A DNA stretch of 31,679 nucleotides from Candidatus Altarchaeum sp. (GCA_018260755.1 JAGTWP010000003.1:11803-43481), one strand, 5' to 3'; numbered from the stretch's first letter, positions 1 to 8,522 are shown. Notes: generated by a model from the sequence alone, not told the origin. Translations and numbers: made by a program.

Positions 1-66
1 TCTGCTTTCTCTTTGTTTTCTGCTTTCTCTTTGTTTTCTGCTTTCTCTTTGTTTTCTGCTTTCTCG
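1..66. repeat. 18-bp tandem repeat coding KEKAEN in the corrinoid activator tail
   Basis: The unit TCTGCTTTCTCTTTGTTT is repeated three times with a partial fourth, and the array starts at or before the window edge. On the minus strand it codes AENKEK repeats after the end of the conserved domain. It is in frame, so copy-number change would alter only tail length. Confidence 0.9.
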
Positions 67-1835
67 TTTTTTTCTTCTTTTGTTTCTGTTTTTTCTATTC
101 CCAGCTCAAAATTTTTCCATGTCGGAAATAAATCCAATCTGCTGTGCGGAAAGTACAAAGCCCCGCTATATTCATCAACAAAATTTCCGTCCTTGGATAA
201 GTCAACATAAGTTACATTCAAAGCAAGACCTTCTGCTGTTTTTTTTGCGTTTCCGTCAATTAATTGTTTGTATGCTCCGTCTAATGAACCGTTTCCTATA
301 AATTTATACTTTTCCCTTTCAACATCGGGAAATAAGCCGACTAATATAGCCGATTCCAAATCAAGGAAATTTCCAAATCCGCCGGCAATAAAAATTTGAG
401 ATATTTCATCTGATTTCACGCCCGTATTTCTTAATAATGTATTTACCCCAGAAAATATCGCCGCTTTTGTGTATTTTAAATTTTCAAGGTCTTTTTCATT
501 GAGCGTAATATCTTCATTACTTTCTCTTTCATTGCCATTTTCAAGGTGATCAACAACAACATATTCATAAACCTCCTGTCCCTGTTCTTCATAAAATTTT
601 GATTTTCTGATTCGTTCCGAATTTAATTTGCGGTTAAATTTTCCCGTTGTGTCTATCAGTTTGTTCCTCATCAGTTCCGCAATTAAAATAATCAGTCCGC
701 TTCCGCATATTCCTTTCGGAATGTCGTTTCCAATAACCCTGTAAATAACCTCTCCGCCATTGTTGTTTATCTTTATACGGTCAATTGCACCTTTCATTGC
801 TCTCATTCCACATCGGACTTCCCCCCCTTCAAATGCAGGTCCGGCTGATGTTGCACAAACAGCAAGCCATTCCTTATTTCCAAGTGCTATTTCTCCGTTA
901 GTTCCCACATCTATTACAAGACAAATTTTATCTTCATTAAAAATTTTTGAAATTATAATATCAGAGGTAATATCTCCTCCGACATAACTTCCAAGTCCGG
1001 CAACACAATAGACATCTGCATCTTCGGCGCCGTATTTTAAATTGAGAGCCCTTCCTTTAACAATGTATGGCTTTTTAAAATTCGGATTGTCGCATGCACC
1101 GTCCCTGATTTCTAACGGATTCTTATTTAAAAACAAATAGGTCATTACCGTATTTCCAGAAGCAACAATTTTTGAAATTTTTTGAAATTTTTTCCTTTCC
1201 GAAAATTTTCTTAAATGAGTATTGATTGTTGATACAATTGCATCCTGCAATGCCTGTGCCCCGTTATTATTCTCAAAAACATAATTCATCCTTGTCATAA
1301 CATCCGCTCCGAATCTAACCTGCCCGTTATAACTACCTTCCGAATCAACAACATCTTTACTTGCCAAATCAACGAGATAACTTGCTACTGTTGTGGTTCC
1401 GATATCTATTACAACTCCTGCATCTCCTGAAATTTCCTTATCTCTTTTTATTTCTACCGCCTTTCCGCTTAAGACCTCGTATTTTGACTCAATTGATTCC
1501 AAAGGAACAATAACCTCAATATTACTATTATTTTTCGGAAATGCCAGACAGGCGAGAAGATAGCCATTTAAAATTTGTTCCTGCTTTAATACCTTTGAGA
1601 GGACTTCGTTATTTAGGTCTAACTTTTCCTGCTCTTTCAAATCAATTATTACCTTGCATCTTCCGCACTTTCCCCTTCCGTTGCAGAAATTTGAAATTGC
1701 TATATCGTTTTTTGCGGCAAGAGATAATAAGGACTCCTTTGCAGAAATTTCTTCATCGCTAACAACTATTTCCTTTGTAAGATATTCTTTTTCTTTCCTC
1801 TTTTTCTCTATCTTAAATAAAATTTTTGAAGGCAT
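1..1835 (-). CDS. ASKHA-domain ferredoxin, reductive activator of corrinoid proteins (RACo/RamA-like), 3' end outside window
   Basis: The minus frame opens with ATG at 1835 and stays open to base 1 (about 611 codons). The N-terminus is a plant-type [2Fe-2S] ferredoxin with C51, C57, C60 and C96 (C-x5-C-x2-C-xn-C). A long ASKHA region (DUF4445/COG3894 type) follows, with phosphate-binding-like strands such as VVIDIGTTTVA and LVIDVGTNGEIALGN and a late IFIAGGFGNF motif. Known members use ATP to reduce Co(II) corrinoid proteins of methyltransferases or the CoFeSP of the Wood-Ljungdahl pathway. The family core seems complete: the usual end (YFPHRIDLFPTW) is reached before a Lys/Glu/Asn-rich tail of KEKAEN repeats that continues past the window edge. 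No corrinoid protein is visible nearby, so the partner is unknown. The family call is firm; the exact substrate is inference. Confidence 0.85.
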   Translation of the reverse strand, partial: MPSKILFKIEKKRKEKEYLTKEIVVSDEEISAKESLLSLAAKNDIAISNFCNGRGKCGRCKVIIDLKEQEKLDLNNEVLSKVLKQEQILNGYLLACLAFPKNNSNIEVIVPLESIESKYEVLSGKAVEIKRDKEISGDAGVVIDIGTTTVASYLVDLASKDVVDSEGSYNGQVRFGADVMTRMNYVFENNNGAQALQDAIVSTINTHLRKFSERKKFQKISKIVASGNTVMTYLFLNKNPLEIRDGACDNPNFKKPYIVKGRALNLKYGAEDADVYCVAGLGSYVGGDITSDIIISKIFNEDKICLVIDVGTNGEIALGNKEWLAVCATSAGPAFEGGEVRCGMRAMKGAIDRIKINNNGGEVIYRVIGNDIPKGICGSGLIILIAELMRNKLIDTTGKFNRKLNSERIRKSKFYEEQGQEVYEYVVVDHLENGNERESNEDITLNEKDLENLKYTKAAIFSGVNTLLRNTGVKSDEISQIFIAGGFGNFLDLESAILVGLFPDVEREKYKFIGNGSLDGAYKQLIDGNAKKTAEGLALNVTYVDLSKDGNFVDEYSGALYFPHSRLDLFPTWKNFELGIEKTETKEEKNEKAENKEKAENKEKAENKEKA

Positions 1836-1937
1836 CTTGTTTTAAATGAATTTTGGTTTTAAATAAAAATTAATTATTAAAGAATATCAAATATTAAGAA
1901 TTTAAAAATTAGGATTGAATATCAATAAATTTAAATT

Positions 1938-2110
1938 ATAACTATTCAGCTGTTTAAAAAAAATTCGGGGTATTTTGAAAATGCAGAATTTTGAAAATTT
2001 CCGAGCAATAGCGAGGTGAAATTTTTGAAATTTTCACGGATAAAATTTTTCTGTCGTTGAAGTATATCCAGCATAAATATGTGTCAACTTAAGATTTTAT
2101 AGTATTTGAA
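1938..2110. repeat. Orphan MITE-like end plus short hairpins
   Basis: TAACTATTCAGCTG at 1938 matches the left end of the MITE family annotated at 2119, 20325 and 25564, but it has no right end of its own before 2119. Between about 1970 and 2040 lie short inverted repeats (AAAATGCAGAATTTT; GTGAAATTTTTGAAATTTTCAC) and a linker GAGCAATAGCGAGG, like the modules at 4356-4727. I see no gene in the 1836-2305 spacer. Confidence 0.45.
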
Positions 2111-2118
2111 ATTTTTGT

Positions 2119-2219
2119 GTAACTATTCAGAGGGTACAAAAATTTACCTGCGAAAATTTCAAAAAATACCAAAAAATCAAAAAATTTACTCGTAATTTTT
2201 TGGGTGGCTGAATAGTTAC
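2119..2219. mobile_element. MITE copy A (101 bp, GTAACTATTCAG ends)
   Basis: Terminal inverted repeats are GTAACTATTCAG (2119-2130) and CTGAATAGTTAC (2208-2219). An exact 8-bp target duplication, ATTTTTGT, sits at 2111-2118 and 2220-2227. No ORF is present, so mobility would depend on a transposase elsewhere. This is the shortest of three copies and lacks the internal hairpins of copies B and C. Confidence 0.85.
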
Positions 2220-2305
2220 ATTTTTGTTAGAATAATGCGAAATATTAGCAGGACTTATGATTTTTGTTAATGTAAAATAACGTCAGTAATCCTGCATATC
2301 AATAA

Positions 2306-3055
2306 TTAATAGTATCCGTATTTTTTCTTCTCTTTCTTCACATCCCCGAACTTCAACACCCGCAACCCGTCCGTTAATAAATTTTCGTCGTTTCTGTCAT
2401 TAAATTTCTTCATAATATTCTCATAATTTTTACTTACTGCGTTCCTGCTTTCCTCGTCGCTCATTCCCAAAATCTTTCCGAATGCCGTTAATGTCTCTGT
2501 GGGTTTGTATTCAAATATATTGCCTGCGAATGTTGAAACAATGTAGTTAATTCCGTATTTTTTTACCATTTGAAAATTCTTTTTCATAATTGCGAGCTTC
2601 TTTACTCTTTGCATTCCCCAGCAGTTTAAAATTTCGGAAAAACCGAATGCAATGGAGATAAAATTTTTATTCATATTTTTAAATACAACCTTGTCCATAA
2701 TTTCGTTTGCTATAATAACATCAATTTCATTATATTTTGTGAGCTCATTTAATATTTTACTGTCCTTGTTGTTAGTAATGTTGCAGAATATTAGCTGAGC
2801 GGGATTTTTTCTTATGCTTTCAATAGAAAATTTCTCAAATACTAATCCTTTTAAAATTTCTTCTTTATTCCCTTCTATACCTTCATTAGTTTTATCTTTA
2901 TTTTTCTCTTTATTTTTATCTTTATTTTCAAATTTTTCAACCACAATAATTCTTGCTTCCTGCTTCTTTCCTTTTCTGTCGGGGATGTCAAATTCCTTTG
3001 CAATTTTTAAGTTCTCTAAATAATTTTCCTTTTTAAATATATCATAAGTTATCAT
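2306..3055 (-). CDS. rnp3: Ribonuclease P protein component 3 (Rpp30/p30 family)
   Basis: 249 residues. The C-terminal half carries the p30 signature: an SIAFGFSEIL strand, an RVKKLAIMKKNFQMVKKYG helix, IVSTFAGNIFEYKP, then LTAFGKILGMSDEESRNAVSKN. The family is a TIM-barrel-like protein subunit of archaeal/eukaryal RNase P that helps the catalytic RNA remove tRNA 5' leaders. Residues about 42-65 are a Lys/Asn/Glu low-complexity insertion coded by AT microsatellite DNA and are probably a disordered loop. The gene is divergent from serB across a 126-bp spacer. The start ATG at 3055 is the first in frame. Sequence is divergent at the N-terminus, but the family call is good. Confidence 0.8.
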   Translation of the reverse strand: MITYDIFKKENYLENLKIAKEFDIPDRKGKKQEARIIVVEKFENKDKNKEKNKDKTNEGIEGNKEEILKGLVFEKFSIESIRKNPAQLIFCNITNNKDSKILNELTKYNEIDVIIANEIMDKVVFKNMNKNFISIAFGFSEILNCWGMQRVKKLAIMKKNFQMVKKYGINYIVSTFAGNIFEYKPTETLTAFGKILGMSDEESRNAVSKNYENIMKKFNDRNDENLLTDGLRVLKFGDVKKEKKKYGYY

Positions 3056-3154
3056 AAGTCACCGTTGAGTAAAATTTAGCTAAAATTTAAAAATTTAATT
3101 ATGTTTTGGATTACAAATTTAATTATTAAAAATGCGATTTAAAAAAAGTATGTA

Positions 3155-3162
3155 TTTATAAA
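3155..3162 (+). promoter_or_regulatory. TATA-like box for serB
   Basis: TTTATAAA is centred about 23 bases before the serB ATG at 3182. Archaeal transcription starts roughly 25 bases after the TATA centre, so the transcript would be leaderless or nearly so. There is no Shine-Dalgarno motif before the start, which fits. Confidence 0.5.
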
Positions 3163-3181
3163 ATTTAGAATAAACTTTATA

Positions 3182-4378
3182 ATGAACAATACAAAGGAAG
3201 GCGAGCACAACAACAAAAAAAGAAACCTGTATCTCGTATCAATATTCGGTCCCGACAGGGCAGGAATATGCAGGGAATTTTCAGGAATTTTTGCACGACG
3301 AAATTTAAATATAATTGATGTTGAAGCAATAGCAATGAGGAGATATTTTATAATGCCGTTTCTCGTTGATTTCAGAAAGGAAGATCAAGGGAAATTTAAG
3401 GAAATTGAAAATGAGTTGAAAGAGACGGCGTTACGGCTGAATATTACTCTAAAAATTGAAAAGTATAAGGAAGAAAAGAAGGAAAAGAAGATAATTTATA
3501 TTTCAACAATAGGTAAAGACAAGCCGGGAATAATTTACGGATTCACATCTTTATTTGCGGGTTTAAATTTAAATGTTGAACGGATGAAAACAATCGGAAG
3601 GGAAGACCTTGCGGTTACGGAATATCGTTTGGATATCGGAGTTCAAAAAATTTCAGACATAAGGAAGAAAATTTATGAAAAAGCGGGCGAAATTGGCGTT
3701 GATGTTATTGTTCGCGACAGAAATACTTATGAAAGAACAAAGAAATTGATTGTTTTTGACCTGGACGGAACATTGATAGATAAGGAAATTATTGATGAGA
3801 TTGCAAAATTCGCAAATGTTGAGGATGCGGTTAAAAAAATAACAAAAGATGCGATGGAGGGAAAGATTGAATTTAAAAAAGCAATAAAGGAAAGAGTGGC
3901 GTTGTTTAAAGGAATGAGCGAAAGCGTTTTGGAAGATATGGCAAAGGAAATTGAATTTACACCCGAGGCAAAGGAATTGATTTACCGGCTAAAGGAACTG
4001 AATTATAAAATTGCAATAATAAGCGGTGCATTTACTATTTTTACCGACGCATTGAAGGAAAAGTATCCTGTTGATTATGTTTACGGAAATAAGCTTGAGA
4101 TTAAGGACGGGAAGCTGACGGGAAATTTAGATGGAAGGATTATAGATGCTTACGGAAAAGCAAAAATAATGAAGGAAATTGCAAAGAAGGAAGGAATCAG
4201 TGTAAGCGATGTTATTGCAGTGGGCGACGGGGCAAATGATAGGATAATGATTAAAAAAGCAGGACTTGGAATTGCATTAAATCCGAAAAAAATTTTAAAG
4301 AAATTTTCGGATGGGGTAATAAGCAGGAATGCGATGAAGGATTTGATTATGTGCATTTCAAAAACGCAGGGTTTTTGA
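3182..4378 (+). CDS. serB: Phosphoserine phosphatase SerB with two N-terminal ACT domains
   Basis: 398 residues. Two ACT domains (about 15-92 and 104-175, each with the GPDRAG/GKDKPG turn) precede a HAD phosphatase domain from about 188. HAD motifs are complete: DLDGT (nucleophile D193, acid/base D195), IISGAF (S281), the following lysine region, and GDGAND (348-353). The enzyme hydrolyses O-phosphoserine to serine; ACT domains commonly sense amino acids. It lies upstream of sepS, whose product charges the same phosphoserine onto tRNA(Cys). The last codons (FKNAGF-like end, actually SKTQGF) and the stop lie within the first hairpin of a repeat array, so the C-terminus may have been shaped by repeat insertion. 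The start follows a TATA-like box. Confidence 0.93.
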   Translation: MNNTKEGEHNNKKRNLYLVSIFGPDRAGICREFSGIFARRNLNIIDVEAIAMRRYFIMPFLVDFRKEDQGKFKEIENELKETALRLNITLKIEKYKEEKKEKKIIYISTIGKDKPGIIYGFTSLFAGLNLNVERMKTIGREDLAVTEYRLDIGVQKISDIRKKIYEKAGEIGVDVIVRDRNTYERTKKLIVFDLDGTLIDKEIIDEIAKFANVEDAVKKITKDAMEGKIEFKKAIKERVALFKGMSESVLEDMAKEIEFTPEAKELIYRLKELNYKIAIISGAFTIFTDALKEKYPVDYVYGNKLEIKDGKLTGNLDGRIIDAYGKAKIMKEIAKKEGISVSDVIAVGDGANDRIMIKKAGLGIALNPKKILKKFSDGVISRNAMKDLIMCISKTQGF

Positions 4379-4727
4379 AATATACTAAACCGCAAGTATT
4401 TTTTGTAACTTTTAAGTAATTTAGTAACTATTACGATGAGTTTTAAGAATACTCTAATGAAAAAGAGCATCATACTTTGTATAACGATGAAAAAGTTACC
4501 AATTTCACTGGCGGGTTAGTATATACTGAAAATCTGCAAGATTTTCAATCTTTAAAAATGCTTGAAGCATTTTTAAATGAGAGCGAAGCGATTTTCAAAA
4601 CGCAGAGTTTTGAAATACTAAAAATTATAAATTTTTAATCTTTAAAAATCTGCAAGATTTTGAAATACTGAAAACTACGAGTTTTCAATCTTTAAAAATG
4701 CGGAAGCATTTTGAAATGAGAGCGAAG
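4356..4727. repeat. Array of short hairpin modules between serB and sepS
   Basis: Seven short perfect or near-perfect inverted repeats are strung together, each with a 3-5 base loop: TTTCAAAAAC-GTTTTTGAAA (from 4356), GAAAATCT-GCA-AGATTTTC (4528), AAAAATGCTT-GAAGCATTTTT (4555), TTTCAAAAC-GTTTTGAAA (4592), AAAATCT-GCA-AGATTTT (4646), GAAAACT-ACG-AGTTTTC (4670) and AAAATGC-GGAA-GCATTTT (4696). Conserved linkers separate them: GAAATACTGAAAA, CAATCTTTAAAAAT and AAATGAGAGCGAAG, the last at about 4576 and 4714. The order of modules is partly repeated twice. No spacers of constant length and no coding potential are seen. Confidence 0.7.
4381..4523. mobile_element. MITE-like element with TATACTAAMCCGC ends (143 bp)
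   Basis: Left end TATACTAAACCGC (4381-4393) and right end GCGGGTTAGTATA (4511-4523) are inverted with one mismatch. The homology resumes inside at GTAACTTTT/AAAAAGTTAC. It interrupts the hairpin array: joining the flanks (GAAA and TACTGAAAA) recreates the linker GAAATACTGAAAA found intact at about 4661. A TA target duplication is possible. No ORF is present. It is unrelated in its ends to the GTAACTAYTCA family. Confidence 0.6.
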
Positions 4728-4802
4728 TTAACTTATTGATAAAAAACTTTAAAAAATAGTTAAATTTAAAACCTTAATTTAAGACATTAATAAAAATTTA
4801 CG

Positions 4803-6272
4803 ATGCAATGCAAAGCACATCCAATCCACGAGCTCATACAAAAAACGAGGGAAATTTTCCTTAGTATTGGTTTTGATGAGGTTGAAAATCCTTTATTTAT
4901 TCAAGAGGAGGAGGTATATAAGCAGTATGGAAAAGAGGCACCTGTGATCCTTGACAGAGTTTTTTATCTTGGTGGTCTTCCGAGACCGGACATAGGGTTA
5001 AGCGATGAAGAAATTTTAAAAATAAAGGAAATCAGCCCATACATAAGCATAGATAAATTTAAGAAAATTTTAAGGAATTACCGAGAAGGGGCGATTGAGG
5101 GCGATAATATGATTGAAGAAATGCTCAAGAACCTGAAAATTAACGCAACACAGGCAATGGAAATCCTTAATTTATTTCCCGCATTTAAAAATATTGAACC
5201 GGTATGCGGCAGAACAACACTTCGTTCTCACATGACGGCTGCATGGTTTCTTACGCTTGAAGCAGAGGTAGAAAAACAATCTGAATTGCCGTTAAAATTT
5301 TTCTCTATCGGATTAAGATTCAGGAGGGAGCAAAAACTTGATGCAACACATTTAAGGGCACATTATGGGGCATCATGTATAATTGTTGACAAAAATTTAA
5401 ATATTGAAGATGGAATGAATGTTGCAGAGAAAATTTTGAATGATATGGGATTTACAGACATAAAATTTACCAAAAAGAAGGCAACATCCAATTATTACGA
5501 ACAGGACAAAGAGTATGAAATTTTTTCAGGAGGTATAGAAATTGCCGACTGTGGAATGTATTCAAGGATGGCTTTGAAAAATTACAATATTCCCAATGCT
5601 CTTGATGTTTTTAACATCGGATTCGGACTTGAAAGGATTTTAATGGTCAGGAACAATATCAGCGATGTGAGAAAGGTCTTATATCCTCAGTTTTATGAAG
5701 ATGTAAGTTTAAGCGATGAAGAAATTGCCAAATCAATAAATTTAATTTCTGTTCCGGAAACAGATGAAGGAAGGACTCTTGCAGGCAAAATTTACGAGAA
5801 TGGAAAAATCCATGCCAATGAAAAATCACCCTGTAAATTTTTGTGTTTTGAAGGAAATTTAATGAACCGCAAGATTAAAATTTATGTATTTGAGGATGAA
5901 GAAAATAAAAATTTGTTGGGACCTGCCGCATTGAATGAAATTTATGTTTTTGACGGAGGCATATATGGAATTCCGGAAGATACTGAAAAGTTCGGGGAAG
6001 AAGGAAAACACATAAAAGAAAAAGGCATAAAGGCAAATTTAAATTTCCTGTATGCAGTCTCAAATTATTTTGCGAAAGAGATTGAGGACAGAGTAAAAAA
6101 AGCAACTGAATGGCAGAAGGAAAAATTTATCCTTGAAGTCAAGATGGCTAAAAGTCCTTCCGATGTAAATATAATGGTTAAAGGCAGGGCAAAAAGGTTT
6201 ATAAGTAATGAAAATAAAAGAATTGTATTAAAAGGGCCTGTTTTTATAGGGGTTGAGGTTGAGATTGGATAA
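4803..6272 (+). CDS. sepS: O-phosphoseryl-tRNA(Cys) synthetase (SepRS)
   Basis: 489 residues. Class II synthetase features are visible: RTTLRSHMTAAWF (137-149), motif 2 GLRFRREQKLDATHLRAHYG (170-189) and motif 3 GFGLERIL (273-280). YKQYGKEAPVILDRVFYLGGLPRPDIG (39-65 region) is a SepRS signature. It ligates O-phosphoserine to tRNA(Cys); SepCysS, not in this window, then makes Cys-tRNA. The protein starts about 50 residues later than the methanogen enzymes I remember, and an in-frame TAA just upstream of ATG 4803 rules out a longer version here, so the N-terminal extension is missing. Its neighbour SerB consumes the same substrate. Confidence 0.95.
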   Translation: MQCKAHPIHELIQKTREIFLSIGFDEVENPLFIQEEEVYKQYGKEAPVILDRVFYLGGLPRPDIGLSDEEILKIKEISPYISIDKFKKILRNYREGAIEGDNMIEEMLKNLKINATQAMEILNLFPAFKNIEPVCGRTTLRSHMTAAWFLTLEAEVEKQSELPLKFFSIGLRFRREQKLDATHLRAHYGASCIIVDKNLNIEDGMNVAEKILNDMGFTDIKFTKKKATSNYYEQDKEYEIFSGGIEIADCGMYSRMALKNYNIPNALDVFNIGFGLERILMVRNNISDVRKVLYPQFYEDVSLSDEEIAKSINLISVPETDEGRTLAGKIYENGKIHANEKSPCKFLCFEGNLMNRKIKIYVFEDEENKNLLGPAALNEIYVFDGGIYGIPEDTEKFGEEGKHIKEKGIKANLNFLYAVSNYFAKEIEDRVKKATEWQKEKFILEVKMAKSPSDVNIMVKGRAKRFISNENKRIVLKGPVFIGVEVEIG

Positions 6273-6341
6273 ATAAACCTTGCACCTTTAAATTTCCAAC
6301 ACATCCAAAATTTCCAGAAATTTCTCAACACTCTTTTAGTA
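6271..6341. repeat. Left direct repeat: copy of the 3' end of the DHH nuclease gene
   Basis: This 71-bp stretch matches 8441-8522, which spans the 3' end of the DHH gene, apart from a 10-bp deletion, a one-base deletion and a few substitutions. On the minus strand it still codes a near copy of the terminal KFLEILDGLEI. The two repeats bracket the restriction-modification cassette. The repeat begins at the sepS stop codon. Confidence 0.85.
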
Positions 6342-6364
6342 TCTTTATATTTTTTTATATATGT

Positions 6365-7260
6365 TTAAATTCTATTTAAATCGGAAATCAACGCCTCAAA
6401 TCCCGCTGTATTTACCCAAAAATTATTAGGATTGTGTAATAGGTATTTTTTAATCTCTTTTCTTTGTGTTGTTAATTTATCGCCCCCATCTCCAATTCCT
6501 AAAAGAACATTGGAATAACTACCATCTAAAAACGCAACATAAGTGGTATTTTTATTCTGCTCTTTTAAGCTGATAACTTCAATCAATTCGGCAATCTGTT
6601 TATCTTGTTCGCCACCAGAAGTGTTTAAATGTTTTGCCTCACATAAAAATATCCTTCCATTCATTTTGATAATTAAATCTAATTTTTTATTTTGCTTTTT
6701 GGTAGCTAATCTAACGTCGAAATTTTTACGAACATTTTTTACGCTAAAAATCTTTGAAAATTTAGCTACGCATTTTTGTTTCTTGAAAAAATCTTCCCAA
6801 CTTTTAACTTCTTGAAAACCATATTTTGCTAAAATATGTAAAAGTTTTTTCTAGCCACATTTTCCTTTTTTGCGACCTGAATTTGAATCTAAAATCGCTT
6901 GTATCCATTCTTCCGGAACTGCTTCATTTAAAATTCTTTTCTCAAAATATTTCTTAGCGATTTTTTCAAGCAAAACAATATCCTTTTTAGCAAAATTCAA
7001 AAAAGTATCACATCGTTTATAAAACAACCAAATTCAGAACAATTAGAAAATTCTCCAAGTATTTTGGAAAGTTCCAAAAAATATTTTGAGATAACTTTCT
7101 TGTTCTCCTTTTTCGTTTGTAATGTCCTTATTGTTATCAGAATATTTTTAATTTCTTTGGTGTTGGCAATATATTTCTGTAGTTGTGGGTGTTTTTCATC
7201 AAAAACATAAAAATCGTCTAAAGCCCTTTCATGATTGTTTTTTGACGGTTCAAAATAGTA
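6365..7260 (-). pseudogene. Decayed type II restriction endonuclease
   Basis: Minus-strand reading downstream of the methyltransferase gives one protein only if three lesions are bridged: a frame change near 7260 (A8 run) where the methyltransferase frame ends, another near 7010 (ending GCFINDVILF, resuming CDTFLNFAKKDIVLLEKI), and an in-frame TAG near 6854 after NSGRKKGKCG. The largest intact piece (6365-6664) has FLCEAKHLNTSGGEQDKQ, an E-x-K nuclease-like active-site pattern in a PD-(D/E)XK setting, preceded by KLDLIIKMNGR that would supply the acidic residue. I infer a restriction enzyme from this motif and from the adjacent methyltransferase. Specificity is unknown. Confidence 0.65.
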
Positions 7261-8387
7261 AAGATTGTTTTGGATTTTTTTTCATAATAAAGGTAGTTTA
7301 AAAATTTATAAGTGGTCTCAAAAGAAATTCTTTTTCTGTTATTATCCCTAAAATTAGTCAGGAAAAAAGAAAAATATTTGCTTCTTCCCTGATTCAATTC
7401 TTCGTTAAATTTCCCCATTATCTCTATTTGGTCTTTTATAGGTATTTCTTTTTTAAAAATCAGATGAGCCATATTACGAGAAGTATTTTTCCCGACAAGC
7501 CCGGTAATTCCGTATTTTCTTATATCTTCAAGCTGAATTTTCTTTCCGTTTTTGCTGTCTATTGCTCTCAATAACAGAATATTTTTTTCTATCAGTTTCT
7601 TTATATCTTTACTTATGTGAAAAATTTTCTTATTCTTAATGTTCTGAATAGCCATTTCTATCTCATATTCGCCTGATTGTAAATATTCTTCTGTTAGGCG
7701 GAAAATTCCCAAATCATTTTTTGTATTTTTGATCCTATTAATAAAATCGCCCCCTAATTGCCAGTTAAACTTTTTTTCAACAGTCAAAGTTATTTCCTGT
7801 TTTTCAGGAAAAATTGCCGCAAAAATTTCATTTTTTCCCGAATTATCTTTCTTTCTTTCAAAATAAAAAGAAATTACATTGTAGGTTGTATCCTCAAATA
7901 CCTGTTCTGAAAAAATATTTAGTTTTATAATATTAAATTTATTAAAAAATTTGTCCCTTATTTTTTTTGAATTTTCCGCACAAAGAAAATTTAACGGAAC
8001 AATTAAAATGCCTTTTTCGCAGTTCAAAATTGAAAATATTGAGACCTGATACATATCTTCAAAGTTTGAATAATCGCCCGAAAAAAATCTTTCTTTTGTT
8101 TCTTTATCAGCTTTGTTTTTATGTAAATATGGTGGATTGGTGCAAACAAAATTATACTTTTGTGGATTGTTTATTGAATCATTATAAAAAACACCAACAT
8201 TATTCACATATTTTTTATCACAATCAAAACCAGTAACTTTTTTAGCACCATTTTTCTTTGCCCACTTAATCAAATCCTGATTTCCGGCAAAAGGATCTGT
8301 AACTTCAACTTTTTTAATATATTTTTCTAATCCCTGCAAAATAAAGTCCGATTTTGTTGTAAAAAATTGTCCTAACTGTTGTTTCAT
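7218..8387 (-). CDS. DNA adenine-N6 methyltransferase of a type II RM system
   Basis: 389 residues. It has the N-terminal GQFFTT AdoMet motif, motif I DPFAGNQD (31-38), an acidic FDCD after the second strand, and catalytic NPPY (84-87), the order of gamma-type N6-adenine methyltransferases. It modifies a recognition site to protect DNA from the partner nuclease. The partner gene downstream is broken, so this is probably an orphan modification enzyme. The C-terminus may be secondarily altered: at an A8 run near 7275-7282 the next frame continues as YYFEPSKNNHERALDDFYVF. The gene lies between direct repeats of the DHH gene end, consistent with acquisition as a cassette. Confidence 0.85.
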   Translation of the reverse strand: MKQQLGQFFTTKSDFILQGLEKYIKKVEVTDPFAGNQDLIKWAKKNGAKKVTGFDCDKKYVNNVGVFYNDSINNPQKYNFVCTNPPYLHKNKADKETKERFFSGDYSNFEDMYQVSIFSILNCEKGILIVPLNFLCAENSKKIRDKFFNKFNIIKLNIFSEQVFEDTTYNVISFYFERKKDNSGKNEIFAAIFPEKQEITLTVEKKFNWQLGGDFINRIKNTKNDLGIFRLTEEYLQSGEYEIEMAIQNIKNKKIFHISKDIKKLIEKNILLLRAIDSKNGKKIQLEDIRKYGITGLVGKNTSRNMAHLIFKKEIPIKDQIEIMGKFNEELNQGRSKYFSFFLTNFRDNNRKRISFETTYKFLNYLYYEKKSKTIFTILNRQKTIMKGL

Positions 8388-8440
8388 AATAGTTATATTA
8401 AAAATAAGTTCTAAATAATTAAATTTACCTAAATTTACAT

Positions 8441-8522
8441 AAATAAACCTTGCACAACCTTACACCTTTAAATTTCCAACCCATCCAAAATTTCCAGAAA
8501 TTTCTCAACACCCTTTTTAGTA
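8441..8522. repeat. Right direct repeat: 3' end of the DHH nuclease gene
   Basis: Partner of 6271-6341. This copy includes the genuine end of the intact DHH gene and 27 bases beyond its stop, so it is the likely donor of the target duplication. Confidence 0.85.

Noticed and set aside
1-66. Tandem repeats as a CRISPR or regulatory array
   Set aside because: They are in frame with and continue the corrinoid activator coding sequence.
4356-4727. Possible CRISPR-like array
   Set aside because: The repeated units are hairpins of differing sequence with conserved linkers; there are no identical repeats of 25-40 bp with regular unique spacers, and no cas gene nearby.
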